The translations under genes were made by a program, and so were the position numbers. From M3007 sp033764075 (lineage in GTDB: Bacteria; Bacteroidota; Bacteroidia; Chitinophagales; Saprospiraceae): a stretch of DNA of 64,000 nt. Below are positions 7,345 to 16,420 of this stretch, one piece after another. Location of the stretch: positions 65,532 through 129,531 of the forward strand of contig JANRJH010000022.1 in the NCBI GenBank assembly GCA_033764075.1, in the 5' to 3' direction. Each line of letters begins with the position of its first letter. Position 1 is the stretch's first letter. The notes below the pieces were generated by a model, which worked only from the letters and a program-made list of their open reading frames with translations, did not search any database and was not told the origin of the DNA.

Positions 7345-8658
7345 CTATTTCACCAGGCGTATTTTTTCCACGCCCGTTTTGGTCTGAACGATGAGGGCGT
7401 ATACACCGGGCGGCAAACCGGCTGCATCAATCTGCAGTTGGTAAGTACCGGCAGCGGATACAGAGCGGCAGAGGCGCCCGTCGAAGGCGAACAAGCCGGC
7501 CGTTTCGATGGGGTATTCCGACTCGATTACCCAGGCGTCCCGGGTCGGGTTGGGCCATGCTTGTATGCGCGACGGGGATGGTTCCGGCTGGTGGGCGTTT
7601 ACGATGTTGCAGTCCAGCCGATTGAGGTAGTCCCACATTACGTTATCGAATATGACGGGCACATTGCCGCCACCGGGGCCTGTGTATCCGGCCTCCCCCA
7701 TGCGCACGATCACCCAGCCCCGGGAGGGCACGATGTGTATTTTCTGGTCGTTTTTGCCCAGGGCAGCGATCATGTCGTCGGGTGCGTTGGGCACAATTTT
7801 ACCGGGGAACACGATTTGCACATCGGGCAGCATAAATGAAGGCTGGCCATTGAGCCACCAGAGGTAACCGTAGCTTTTGTTGATTTGCTGGGAGGGGTGG
7901 GTGGCGTCGAACAGGTACTTTTGGTCGGCCAGGAGGGTATCGCCGTCCCAGATACCACCGGCTTGCATGAGGAGCCCGAAGCGGGCCATGTCGCGGGGGC
8001 GGCTGTAATACACGCCGTCGAACCAGAACCCGATCATGCCGGTGCGCGATTTCACCTGCGCGGTGGTGAACTGGTTGTAGGATTGTCCGGAGGCGGCCTC
8101 GATCACATCCTGCAGGAGCAGGTAGGGCGCGTTGTGGTACGCCCAGCGTGTGCCGGCGTCGGCCAGGTAAAGCAGGCAGGAGTCGGCTTTGCAATTGTCG
8201 TTGGGCACATTGTCTTGCAGGCCGGAAGTCATGGTCAGTTGGTGCCGGACGGTAATCTGTGCCTCTTTGTCGGGCGGGCAGGTGGTCCACCCCTGCCCCA
8301 GGTAGGTGCTGGTGGGCTCCCCGATGTCGAGCAGTCCCTGTTCCTGGGCTTGTCCGACGAGGAAAGCGGTCAGGGTTTTTCCGGCGGAGGCCCAGTACCA
8401 GATGGAATCGCGGGTGAAGGTATCGAAGTATTTTTCGAGCACGATCCGTCCGTCCTGGAGCAGCAGGAACCCTTTGGTGCCGCGGTCGTCGAGGTAAGCG
8501 TAGAGGCTGTCGATGCGCTCGGGGCAAAAGCCGAGGCTGTCGGGCGCCAGCGTCTCCCAGGCGATGCCGGTTTTGGGCGGAAAATACAGGCCGTTCTGGG
8601 CCTGCAGGGTGGTGAAGGGGAGAAAAAACAGGGCAAACAGGCGGAGGCGACGGTTCAT
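7345..8658 (-). CDS. Secreted beta-lactamase-family serine hydrolase with T9SS sorting domain
   Basis: A 437-residue exported protein. The signal peptide (RLRLFALFFLPFTTLQAQ) is followed by a beta-lactamase/class C penicillin-binding-like domain. SxxK is visible as S91-A-G-K94, and a tyrosine motif lies in WAYHNAPY. The C-terminal 80 or so residues (IQAWPNPTRDAWVIES, then a beta-rich tail ending GVEKIRLVK) match a T9SS type A sorting domain, so the protein is probably surface-bound or released. Family members hydrolyse esters, amides or D-amino-acid peptides; the substrate is not evident. It shares an orientation with the adenylate cyclase upstream, 73 bases away. Confidence 0.92.
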   Translation of the reverse strand: MNRRLRLFALFFLPFTTLQAQNGLYFPPKTGIAWETLAPDSLGFCPERIDSLYAYLDDRGTKGFLLLQDGRIVLEKYFDTFTRDSIWYWASAGKTLTAFLVGQAQEQGLLDIGEPTSTYLGQGWTTCPPDKEAQITVRHQLTMTSGLQDNVPNDNCKADSCLLYLADAGTRWAYHNAPYLLLQDVIEAASGQSYNQFTTAQVKSRTGMIGFWFDGVYYSRPRDMARFGLLMQAGGIWDGDTLLADQKYLFDATHPSQQINKSYGYLWWLNGQPSFMLPDVQIVFPGKIVPNAPDDMIAALGKNDQKIHIVPSRGWVIVRMGEAGYTGPGGGNVPVIFDNVMWDYLNRLDCNIVNAHQPEPSPSRIQAWPNPTRDAWVIESEYPIETAGLFAFDGRLCRSVSAAGTYQLQIDAAGLPPGVYALIVQTKTGVEKIRLVK

Positions 8659-8731
8659 GGATGTGCGGTTTTATGACAACATGCCCGGATTAGACGCCTG
8701 AAGTCTTCAGGGGTTTAATGAACCTTTCTGC

Positions 8732-10291
8732 TCAGTTTTCGACAAAATACATATCGATTTCACCCTTGTTCTTGGCGGCGATTTTCCCGCGGTAGGTGCA
8801 GGTGTAGTAATCGCTGACGATTTTGAACACTTCACCGGAGATGTTGATCTTGCCGCCTTCACCGGCCTGCTCGATGCGGGCGGCGATGTTGACGGTATCG
8901 CCCCAGATGTCGAAGGCAAATTTGCGCGAGCCCACGACGCCGGCGACCACGGGCCCCCTGTGAATGCCGATGCGGGCATCGTACCGGGGCATCCCTTGTT
9001 TTTCGCGGTCGGCATTCCAGCGGTTCAGCCATGCCTGCATTTCGATGGCTGCGGCGACGATGGCTTTCAACTGGGCGCCACCGCCGTGGGGCAACCCGCC
9101 GGCGCACATGTAAGCGTCGCCAATGGTTTTGATTTTTTCCAGGTTGTGCTTGCTGATGATTTCATCGAACGCGTGGAAGCAGGCGTCGAGTTCACCCACG
9201 AGTTGCTGCGGGCTGAGTTTTTCGGCAATTTTGCTGAACCCGACAAAGTCGGCGAACAACACGCTCACGTCGTCAAAAAAGCGCGCCTCCGTGCGGCCGC
9301 GTTTTTTGAGCTCGTCGGCGACCAGCGCGGGCAGGATGTTGAGCAGCAGTTTTTCGGATCGATTTTGCTCCTCGCGGATGATGGCATTTTTGGTGCGCAA
9401 TTCTGCGGCGTGCTGCCGGGCGCGAACAAAGCTGAAGGTGAGTCCTCCGGCGAGCAGGAACAGGGCCAATGCCGCGGCGATATAAAAGTTGCGGTTGGCC
9501 TTCATGGTGTTCAATTCGGCGTTGGTTTGGGCCAGCGCCAGGGAGTCGATGTCCGATTTGTATATGAGCGAGTCGAGCAGACTGCGTTGCTCCATATACA
9601 TCAGGGCGGTTTTCATTTGCTCCTCGTTCATCTTGCTGATGAGCTGGTTGCGGGCGATGAGTTCGGCCTGCAACTCCTTGCGTTCCAGCAGCAGTTGTGT
9701 CTCTTTGGCGAGGTTGGCGTCGGTGCTGTGCGCCAAATGCTCGACCTTGTGGTTGAGTCCGGCCATTTTAGCCCTGAACTCCTCTGTGGTGAGCAGCCCC
9801 TCGGGCAGTTCGGAGGCGCCGGAACCGGCAGCAGACTGGAGATTTTTCTCCATGCCGGCCACCTCGTTCGTTTTTCCTACCTTGGGCGCCAGCAGTTTCA
9901 TGCCGGCCAGGTTGTCGGACACCACATCCTGCTGTTGGGCCGGCAGTTTGGAGGCCAATTTGTTGCTTTCTTCGTATCGTTTCCAGGCCTTGGCGTACTT
10001 GCCTTCTTTTTCCAGGATGTGTGCCTGCCGGTTGAGGGCCATGGCCTGCAGTCTGACGTCGCTGTTTTTCCTGGCCAGCTTCTCTGCCTCTTCGGCTTTA
10101 TTACCCGCCTCTTTGGTATTTCCTTGCACCAGATATGCATCGGCGAGCTGGATAAGGATTTCAATCTTATTTTTGCCGGAGGTCGCCTGAGCGGCGGCTT
10201 CCATCGATTTGATGTCTCCGGTTTGACCGGACAAGATCAGGCCGGTGCACAAGAAAACAAGTACGCTCAACAGGTTGGCGCGGAAGTTCAT
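8732..10291 (-). CDS. Membrane TPR-class III adenylate cyclase
   Basis: About 519 residues from the ATG at 10291 (MNFRANLLSVLVFLC); an ATG eight codons upstream is also possible. A signal peptide is followed by a TPR-like helical sensor region, a coiled coil, one membrane helix near residues 277-297 (NFYIAAALALFLLAGG), then a cytoplasmic class III cyclase domain to the end. Metal-binding aspartates are in SVLFADFVGFSK and KTIGDAYM. The adenine-selecting pair is a lysine in KIKTIGD and an aspartate in FDIWGDTVNIAARI, which favours cAMP over cGMP. The topology puts the TPRs in the periplasm, so an envelope signal could control cAMP synthesis. The effector is not in the window. Confidence 0.92.
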   Translation of the reverse strand: MNFRANLLSVLVFLCTGLILSGQTGDIKSMEAAAQATSGKNKIEILIQLADAYLVQGNTKEAGNKAEEAEKLARKNSDVRLQAMALNRQAHILEKEGKYAKAWKRYEESNKLASKLPAQQQDVVSDNLAGMKLLAPKVGKTNEVAGMEKNLQSAAGSGASELPEGLLTTEEFRAKMAGLNHKVEHLAHSTDANLAKETQLLLERKELQAELIARNQLISKMNEEQMKTALMYMEQRSLLDSLIYKSDIDSLALAQTNAELNTMKANRNFYIAAALALFLLAGGLTFSFVRARQHAAELRTKNAIIREEQNRSEKLLLNILPALVADELKKRGRTEARFFDDVSVLFADFVGFSKIAEKLSPQQLVGELDACFHAFDEIISKHNLEKIKTIGDAYMCAGGLPHGGGAQLKAIVAAAIEMQAWLNRWNADREKQGMPRYDARIGIHRGPVVAGVVGSRKFAFDIWGDTVNIAARIEQAGEGGKINISGEVFKIVSDYYTCTYRGKIAAKNKGEIDMYFVEN

Positions 10292-10350
10292 AACAGTTAA
10301 TAATTGTTGGTGCACAGAGTGGAGAGTATCGGATTATGGACAAAAGCGCA

Positions 10351-10358
10351 CAAAAGTA
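10351..10358 (-). promoter_or_regulatory. Candidate -7 promoter element for the adenylate cyclase
   Basis: Minus-strand TACTTTTG, matching TAnnTTTG, 59 bases upstream of the cyclase start at 10291. No clear -33 element was seen. Confidence 0.4.
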
Positions 10359-10436
10359 ACCCTTTTATTCATAATCTGTTTTAAATCGGTTGCCGGGCAT
10401 TTTTTTTCCTCCAAAAGCATTCCAAAATACATCCGA

Positions 10437-11609
10437 TTGGATCCTTTTCGCGCATTTATTGACGCCCACCTGCAAGAGAACGACCTCACCCGACTGTTGC
10501 TGCGTGCGGACCGGTTCCCGGGGATTGATGTCTCGAGGGCGGTACGGCATATCCATGCCATCCGCAAGCTGACGGCAAAGGCGCCTGCATGGGCACGCAG
10601 TGATCTGGCGTTCAGTGACCTGCTCAGTGTGGAGCAGGCGTCGTCGGAGGCCACCGCCTTGTTCAAGGCCGGGCTTTTCAGTGGCCGGCGCATGGCGGAC
10701 CTCACCGGCGGCCTGGGCATGGATGCCTGGGCGTTCAGCCGCCGGTTTGCACAGGTAGATTACGTGGAACCTGATTGGGACCGCGCCCGCGATGCCCGGC
10801 ATAATTTTGAGGTACTGGGCGCCCCGAACATCACCGTGCATACGGCAACGGCTGCGCAATTTCTGGCGGAGGCCGCCGATGACGCTTTCGACCTGGTTTA
10901 CCTGGACCCTTCCCGACGCGACGAACACGACAACCGGGTTTTCCGGTTTCAGGATTGCTCGCCCAACGTCGTGGAACTGTTGGACCGGTTACTGGCGGTT
11001 TCGCCCGGGGTGTTGGTCAAGGCCGCCCCGATGCTGGACATCCGCGAGGCCCGGCGCCAGCTGCCGGGGGTGAGCCGGGTTTGGGTGGTGTCGGTAAGGG
11101 GGGAGGTACGCGAAGTGTTGTACCTGCTGACCCGGGAACACACCGAGGAGCGGGTGGTTGCCCTGGAGGCGGTGTTATTGGGCGGCAAGCGACAAGGTTT
11201 TCGGTTTACGGCGGAAGAGGAGTCGTCGTCCGCAGCCGGATTTGGGCCGCCGGGGCGGTGGCTCTATGACCCGGATGCGGCCGTTTTGAAGGCCGGCGCG
11301 TTCAAGTGTGTGGCCGCGCGGTTCGGGCTAACCAAGCTGGGGGCCGACACCCATTTGTACACCTCCGATGTTCCGGCAGACGGTTTTCCGGGCAGGCGCT
11401 TTCTGGTGACGGCGGTCGTGCGCATGGATAAAAAGGACGTTCTAGCGGCCTTGTCCGAGCCACGGGGCAACGTCGCAGTGCGTCATTTCCCGATGGCGGC
11501 AGAAGCGGTTCGCCGGCGGCTTGGTTTGGCGGATGGCGGAGAGGACTATTTGTTTGCAGCCACGCTGGCCGACGGGTCCAGGCGTGTGATCGTTGGTCGG
11601 AAAGCCTAG
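10437..11609 (+). CDS. THUMP-like domain SAM-dependent methyltransferase
   Basis: The frame contains a class I methyltransferase: SAM motif I MADLTGGLGMDAWAF, acidic post-I VDYVEPD, and a DLVYLDPSRRDEH catalytic-type motif. C-terminal blocks resemble the PG_1098/THUMP-like proteins of Bacteroidota, so RNA methylation is likely; the target is unknown. The start is uncertain. No ATG precedes the conserved region, and the TTG at 10437 (LDPFRAFIDAHL) is the best-placed candidate, giving about 390 residues. The frame stays open upstream to 10245, but that would overlap the divergent cyclase. It converges with the TIR-like gene, 3 bases apart. Confidence 0.85.
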   Translation: MDPFRAFIDAHLQENDLTRLLLRADRFPGIDVSRAVRHIHAIRKLTAKAPAWARSDLAFSDLLSVEQASSEATALFKAGLFSGRRMADLTGGLGMDAWAFSRRFAQVDYVEPDWDRARDARHNFEVLGAPNITVHTATAAQFLAEAADDAFDLVYLDPSRRDEHDNRVFRFQDCSPNVVELLDRLLAVSPGVLVKAAPMLDIREARRQLPGVSRVWVVSVRGEVREVLYLLTREHTEERVVALEAVLLGGKRQGFRFTAEEESSSAAGFGPPGRWLYDPDAAVLKAGAFKCVAARFGLTKLGADTHLYTSDVPADGFPGRRFLVTAVVRMDKKDVLAALSEPRGNVAVRHFPMAAEAVRRRLGLADGGEDYLFAATLADGSRRVIVGRKA

Positions 11610-11612
11610 CGC

Positions 11613-12446
11613 CTACTGCAGGGTATCCACCGGATCGACAAACGTATCCGGCGGCGGGAGCGGCACGGGCGCCGGTTCCCGGTAGGGCACTTCGCGCGGG
11701 TACTCTACGGGCGACTTTTCGTATGCCGGCGGGTTGCGCATCAGGCGACGGTAGGCACGGGGGGCACAGGAGTTGATGAACCAGTTGCCGGTGGAGAACA
11801 GGATGAGAAACACCACCAGCCAGCCGGCCCACCCGGGCAGCGGCACGAAACGCTGGTGCGGCGGGGCGGAAGGCGGGGCAGGCTTGTGGAAACTGTCCAG
11901 CGGAAGGTCAAGGCGTTTGTGCTCCTCCATCCAGTGCCGGCGGAGGTGCTCGATCACTGGCTCCAGGGTTCGGGCGATTTGCAGGTAAGCTTCCTCCTGG
12001 GGTTGGGTTTCCAGAATCGACTTTTTGACGCCGATCGGCGTGAATTTAGCCAGCCTGGAGTACTGTTTCCACATGGACGGTGACACCGGAACGGGGTAGA
12101 TGCGGATGTAGTTGTCACCATACCGCTGGTAACGTTCTACGGCTTTCGGGACTTCAAGATTTTCGATGTAGTTAACGACATAGGAATGGTGGCTGACCAG
12201 AAAAAGGTAGATGTGCCCGTCGGCTACCTTGCCCGGCAGGTCGGGGTGGTAAGGGGTAGAAACCACCGGCGGTTTGTACCAGAAAAAAAGCAGGTTCCAG
12301 GGCTCGGGCAATTCAGGGGGTTTGGGTGGGGCCCGGTTGTACCAGATACGGAGGAAGTATTTCTCCTCCAGGGGCTTGAGCCAAACCAGCAATTTGGCCA
12401 CATAGGCCGCGTCCTGGGGAGCGTATGAGATGTAGACGTTGAGCAT
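11613..12446 (-). CDS. Membrane-anchored TIR-like domain protein
   Basis: A 277-residue protein. The N-terminal 140 or so residues look like a TIR domain: VYISYAPQDAAYVAKLL (beta-A/box 1), a central LFLVSHHSYVVNYIENLEV block with a candidate catalytic glutamate, and YIRIYPVPVSPSMW near the end. A linker leads to one membrane helix around residues 210-228 (GWLVVFLILFSTGNW) and a proline-rich tail. TIR domains act as NAD+-cleaving enzymes or as interaction modules. The loop around YNRAPPKPPELPEPWN is unusual, so activity is uncertain. No partner gene is adjacent: it converges on the methyltransferase and is divergent from ccoS. Confidence 0.7.
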   Translation of the reverse strand: MLNVYISYAPQDAAYVAKLLVWLKPLEEKYFLRIWYNRAPPKPPELPEPWNLLFFWYKPPVVSTPYHPDLPGKVADGHIYLFLVSHHSYVVNYIENLEVPKAVERYQRYGDNYIRIYPVPVSPSMWKQYSRLAKFTPIGVKKSILETQPQEEAYLQIARTLEPVIEHLRRHWMEEHKRLDLPLDSFHKPAPPSAPPHQRFVPLPGWAGWLVVFLILFSTGNWFINSCAPRAYRRLMRNPPAYEKSPVEYPREVPYREPAPVPLPPPDTFVDPVDTLQ

Positions 12447-12696
12447 GCGATATGCGCGTTTTTTTCCTTTCGGGATAAGCGCCAGATCAAACAGAAGGGT
12501 AAATGTAGATTAAAATTTTTTCTGAAGTCTGCAGACAACAGCAATTTCCGATGCTGGCCATGCATTATCGCGCTAAAATCACGGCCTGAAAGCCCAGGTT
12601 GATCAAGGTCAGATATCCACCTGACGGATGTCATCCTGTGTCATGCCGGCGTAAACCGACCTTTGGGTCATTCACATATTTAGTGGTACAAAACAC

Positions 12697-12879
12697 ATGG
12701 AAATCATTTTTCTACTCATACTCATCAGCCTGATCGTGGCCGCGGGTTTTCTGCTGGCCTACTTCTGGGCGGCCCGCAATGGTCAGTTCGACGATGACTA
12801 CACCCCGGCGGTACGCATGTTGTTCGACGAGGAGTTGCGCCCCGCGCGAGCCGAACAGGAAAAGGAGGAAGCACCTTAA
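12697..12879 (+). CDS. ccoS: cbb3-type cytochrome oxidase assembly protein CcoS
   Basis: A 60-residue protein: one N-terminal membrane helix (IIFLLILISLIVAAGFLLAYF), then the family motif WAARNGQFDDDYTPAVRML. CcoS is needed for heme and copper insertion into the cbb3 oxidase. It opens the oxidase cluster, 54 bases before ccoNO. The copper-exporting ATPase CcoI, which often precedes it in Bacteroidota, is not present here. The 250 bases upstream hold no other gene that I can support. Confidence 0.95.
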   Translation: MEIIFLLILISLIVAAGFLLAYFWAARNGQFDDDYTPAVRMLFDEELRPARAEQEKEEAP

Positions 12880-12933
12880 TCACACCATAATTGTCCTCAT
12901 GAGGACTCAAACTAACCTTAATACATTACAACA

Positions 12934-15084
12934 ATGAGTCGAATTGAACATTTTCAGTACGACAACCGGATTGTCCGCGCCTTCGGTGTAGCGGCGTTCG
13001 TGTGGGGGCTGGTCGGCATGCTCGTAGGGCTTATCCTGGCGTTGCAGCTCATTTATCCCAATCTGAACTTTAGTCAGTACGGCATTCCGTACCTGACCTT
13101 CGGGCGTTTGCGCCCCCTGCACACCAATGCGGTGATTTTTGCTTTTGTCGGAAACGGCATCTTTACAGGGGTGTACTACTCCCTGCAGCGGTTGCTCAAG
13201 GCACGCATGTTCAGCAACGCGTTGTCGTGGACCCATTTCTGGCTGTGGCAGGTCGTTATATTGGGCGCAGCGCTTACCCTTCCGTTCGGTTTGACGACCA
13301 GTTCGGAGTATGCCGAGCTAATCTGGCCGCTGGACATCCTCATCACCCTCGTATGGGTCATTTTCGGGGTGAATATGTTCGGCACCATCCTCCAGCGCCG
13401 GGAAACACACTTGTATGTGGCCATCTGGTTTTACATTGCCACGTGGGTGACGGTTGCTGTGTTGCACATCGTGCGCAGTTTTGAATTGCCCTACTCCCTG
13501 ACGGCCAGCTACCCCCTGTTTGCCGGTGTTCAGGATGCTTTGGTGCAGTGGTGGTACGGCCACAATGCGGTTGCGTTCTTCCTGACCACCCCTTACCTGG
13601 GCATCATGTACTACTTCCTGCCCAAGGCCGCCAACCGGCCCGTGTACTCGTACCGCCTGTCGATCATCCACTTCTGGGCACTGATTTTTATTTACATCTG
13701 GGCGGGCCCGCACCACTTGTTGTATTCGTCTACGCCCGATTGGGTGCAGTCGCTGGGTACGGTATTTTCCATCATGCTGATCGCGCCGTCGTGGGGTGGT
13801 ATGCTGAACGGGTTGCTCACCTTGCGCGGCGCCTGGGACCGTGTGCGCCAGGATCCTGTGCTGAAGTTCATGGTGGTGGCGGTGACGGCTTATGGCATGG
13901 CGACTTTTGAGGGACCCATGCTCTCCATCAAAACGGTGAACGCCATCAGCCACTTTACGGACTGGACGATCGCCCACGTGCACGTCGGGGCCCTGGGCTG
14001 GAACGGCTTCCTGACGTTCGGCATGCTCTACTGGCTCTGGCCGCGCATGTACCGCACCAACCTGTATTCCACCAATTTAGCCAACATCCACTTCTGGCTC
14101 GGCACGCTCGGCATCATTTTTTATGCCGTTCCGCTGTACTGGGCCGGCTGGACGCAGTACTTCATGTGGCGCGAATTTACGCCGGAAGGCACCCTGGCCT
14201 GGGGCAACTTCCTGGACACCGTACTGCAGATCATGCCCATGTACGCCCTGCGGGTACTGGGCGGCACGTTATTCTTTGTCGGCGTAATTATCGGCGTGTA
14301 CAACCTGGCGAAAACAGCCGCCCAGGGCACTTTTATGGCCAATGAAGACGCTGAAGCGCCTGCGTTGGAGCGCCGGGTCGTTCCCGCACTTGCCGGCGAC
14401 CACTGGCACAAGTGGATCGAAAACCGCCCGATGCAGATGCTGCTGTGGAGCACCATTGCCATTTCGATTGGCGGCATCATCCAGATCGTCCCCATGGTAT
14501 TCATCGAAAGCCAGGTGCCGAAGATCAGTTCCGTTACACCCTACACGCCGCTTGAACTGACGGGTCGCGACATTTACATTCGCGAGGGTTGCGTTGGCTG
14601 CCACTCCCAGCAGATTCGCCCGTTCCGCGCCGAGACCGAGCGCTACGGCGAATATTCGAAGAGCGGCGAGTTCATTTACGACCGACCGTTCCTGTGGGGT
14701 TCCAAGCGCACGGGGCCTGATCTCGCCCGCGAAGGCGGCCGCTATCCCGACTCCTGGCACTACAACCACATGATTGATCCGCGCACCATGTCGCCGGGTT
14801 CCATCATGCCCCAGTACCCACTTCTCGCCGAAACGCCGCTCGACCTGAGCATGCTGCCCAAAAAGATCACGGCGTTGCGCATGCTGGGCCATCCATACCC
14901 CAAAAATTTTGAGGACAAGGCCATCCTGAATGCGCAAAAACAGGCGAAAGAAATCGCCGATAACCTGAAATCCCAGGGCATTGAGGACGAAGGCATGGAA
15001 AACACCGAAATGATGGCCATGATCGCTTACCTCCAGCGGTTGGGTACGGACATCAAGGCCGAAAAAACAGCAACGAAAGAATAA
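12934..15084 (+). CDS. ccoN: cbb3-type cytochrome c oxidase, fused CcoN-CcoO subunits
   Basis: A 716-residue fusion, a common arrangement in Bacteroidota. Residues 1 to about 480 are the 12-helix catalytic subunit CcoN. Metal-ligand histidines are visible in WYGHNAVAF, AGPHHLLY and TIAHVHVGA (hemes b and the heme-copper centre). The C-terminal part is CcoO: a membrane helix (MLLWSTIAISIGGIIQIV), the heme c site EGCVGCHSQQIRPF and the axial methionine region SPGSIMPQYP. The complex reduces O2 to water with high affinity and pumps protons across the inner membrane. A hairpin lies just after the stop, before ccoQ. Confidence 0.97.
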   Translation: MSRIEHFQYDNRIVRAFGVAAFVWGLVGMLVGLILALQLIYPNLNFSQYGIPYLTFGRLRPLHTNAVIFAFVGNGIFTGVYYSLQRLLKARMFSNALSWTHFWLWQVVILGAALTLPFGLTTSSEYAELIWPLDILITLVWVIFGVNMFGTILQRRETHLYVAIWFYIATWVTVAVLHIVRSFELPYSLTASYPLFAGVQDALVQWWYGHNAVAFFLTTPYLGIMYYFLPKAANRPVYSYRLSIIHFWALIFIYIWAGPHHLLYSSTPDWVQSLGTVFSIMLIAPSWGGMLNGLLTLRGAWDRVRQDPVLKFMVVAVTAYGMATFEGPMLSIKTVNAISHFTDWTIAHVHVGALGWNGFLTFGMLYWLWPRMYRTNLYSTNLANIHFWLGTLGIIFYAVPLYWAGWTQYFMWREFTPEGTLAWGNFLDTVLQIMPMYALRVLGGTLFFVGVIIGVYNLAKTAAQGTFMANEDAEAPALERRVVPALAGDHWHKWIENRPMQMLLWSTIAISIGGIIQIVPMVFIESQVPKISSVTPYTPLELTGRDIYIREGCVGCHSQQIRPFRAETERYGEYSKSGEFIYDRPFLWGSKRTGPDLAREGGRYPDSWHYNHMIDPRTMSPGSIMPQYPLLAETPLDLSMLPKKITALRMLGHPYPKNFEDKAILNAQKQAKEIADNLKSQGIEDEGMENTEMMAMIAYLQRLGTDIKAEKTATKE

Positions 15085-15088
15085 ACAT

Positions 15089-15123
15089 CCGGGTTCAGGG
15101 TTCCTGCGGAGCCCTGAACCCGG
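15089..15123. repeat. Intergenic hairpin within the cbb3 cluster, copy 1
   Basis: The perfect arms 15089-15100 and 15112-15123 surround an 11-base loop, between ccoNO and ccoQ. A related hairpin recurs at 16342-16374. No T-run follows this copy, so it looks more like an RNA-stability or dispersed element than a terminator. Confidence 0.75.
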
Positions 15124-15138
15124 AACAACCACTAAAAT

Positions 15139-15297
15139 ATGTACAAGTACCTCCTTCAATCCATCGACGGCCTGCACTGGTTTGGAACCGTGGCCTTGTT
15201 GCTGTTCTTCACGGTATTTTGCATCGTACTGTGGCGCTCCTTTACTGGTCGCGGAGAAGAGATGCAACGCATGGCCGAACTTCCACTAAAGGACTAA
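15139..15297 (+). CDS. ccoQ: cbb3 oxidase small subunit CcoQ
   Basis: A 52-residue protein with one membrane helix (VALLLFFTVFCIVLW) after a short N-terminus (MYKYLLQSIDGLHWFG) and a charged tail (RSFTGRGEEMQRMAELPL). Size, topology and position between CcoO and CcoP fit CcoQ, which stabilises the oxidase complex. Sequence conservation in this family is low, so the call rests partly on context. Confidence 0.85.
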   Translation: MYKYLLQSIDGLHWFGTVALLLFFTVFCIVLWRSFTGRGEEMQRMAELPLKD

Positions 15298-15338
15298 GCC
15301 GGCTCATTTTCTTCATTGTCAACCCACTTTTTTTCAAT

Positions 15339-16316
15339 ATGAAACCGGGAAAATATTTTTTTGCATCCCTCCTGACCGTCTCCGCACTCACCCTGTGGGG
15401 GCAGGATGCCACCACCGCTGCGGCCTCTGCTGATGCAGGCGCCTCGGTAGACATGCTGCCCAGGATCATGACCTATGTGCTGGTTTCCTGTGCTGCACTG
15501 CTCTTCATCGCCACGATGTACTTCGTCGTTCGGGTGAACCAATTCTTGTATAAACGCGTCATGGCCCTGGAGGCCGCCAAAAGCGGCGTAACCCTGGCCG
15601 AACTGGCGACTGCCACCGGAGCGCCGACGGAGTCTTTCTGGACCCGTATGCGCAAGCAGTACTGGGAAAATGCCGTGCCCATCGATCGAGAGCACGAAAT
15701 TATGTCGCACCACGACTTTGACGGCATCCGGGAGCTGGACAACAGCCTGCCGCCGTGGTGGGTGAATATGTTCATCCTGACGGCCATCTGGGCGGCCATA
15801 TTCATGTTCTACTACCACTTCGGTGGCGGCGGCCCCTCACAGAGCGAATACTACGAGATGGAAATGGAGCAGGCCAAAAAACAGCAGGCCATCGCGCTGG
15901 CCGGCCAGTCCAACGCCGTAGATGAAGCCAGCGTAACAATGCTCGCCGACGCTTCCGCCCTGGGCGAGGGAGAGTTGATCTTTAAAAACAGTTGCGCTTC
16001 CTGTCACGGGCAGGCCGGCGAGGGCGGCATTGGCCCCAACCTCACCGACCAGCACTGGATACACGGAGGCGGCATCAAAAACGTGTTCAAAACCGTCAAA
16101 TACGGCGTACCGGAAAAGGGCATGATCGCCTGGTCGGCCCAGCTCAAACCGGCCGACATGCAAAAAGTCTCCAGTTATATCCTCACCCTGGCGGGCACTA
16201 ACCCGCCCAATGCCAAGGAGCCGCAAGGGGAAATCTGGAAAGAAGAAGGAACAGCACCCGTGACCGATTCAACTGCGGTGGCCGCTCCGGACAGCGGGGC
16301 CATAGGGTCGCTGTAA
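15339..16316 (+). CDS. ccoP: cbb3-type cytochrome c oxidase subunit CcoP
   Basis: A 325-residue protein; the ATG at 15339 begins a signal-like helix (MKPGKYFFASLLTVSALTLW). Two further membrane helices follow (MTYVLVSCAALLFIATMYF and NMFILTAIWAAIFMFYY), flanking a domain with DNSLPPWW, the CcoP N-terminal signature. One heme c site is visible (NSCASCHGQ), with GMIAW supplying the likely axial methionine. Proteobacterial CcoP carries two heme c sites; only one is seen here. The subunit passes electrons from periplasmic cytochromes to CcoO. The start lies 41 bases after ccoQ. Confidence 0.96.
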   Translation: MKPGKYFFASLLTVSALTLWGQDATTAAASADAGASVDMLPRIMTYVLVSCAALLFIATMYFVVRVNQFLYKRVMALEAAKSGVTLAELATATGAPTESFWTRMRKQYWENAVPIDREHEIMSHHDFDGIRELDNSLPPWWVNMFILTAIWAAIFMFYYHFGGGGPSQSEYYEMEMEQAKKQQAIALAGQSNAVDEASVTMLADASALGEGELIFKNSCASCHGQAGEGGIGPNLTDQHWIHGGGIKNVFKTVKYGVPEKGMIAWSAQLKPADMQKVSSYILTLAGTNPPNAKEPQGEIWKEEGTAPVTDSTAVAAPDSGAIGSL

Positions 16317-16341
16317 ATAAAATACGCGATGGCAGGATCGG

Positions 16342-16374
16342 GGTTCAGGGTTCCTGCGCATGGAATCCTGAACC
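16342..16374. repeat. Intergenic hairpin within the cbb3 cluster, copy 2
   Basis: The arms 16342-16354 and 16362-16374 pair with one mismatch. The left arm shares gggttcagggttcctgcg with the copy at 15091. It lies between ccoP and ccoG, and a T-run follows at 16383-16389, so partial termination is possible. Confidence 0.7.
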
Positions 16375-16420
16375 TTGAACCGTTTTTTTAATCTGTTCAT
16401 CATTTTTTATTGATTCATCC

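Noticed and set aside
7325..7350. tRNA-like TTCGAATC sequence
   Set aside because: No acceptor or anticodon stem can be drawn around it; it is the edge of the heptamer repeat.
8960..10300. 446-codon plus-strand frame opposite the adenylate cyclase
   Set aside because: Shadow frame: the cyclase motifs on the minus strand are unambiguous.
12580..12640. FNR-type site upstream of ccoS
   Set aside because: A ttgatcaa palindrome is present but lacks the four-base spacer of the FNR consensus TTGAT-N4-ATCAA.
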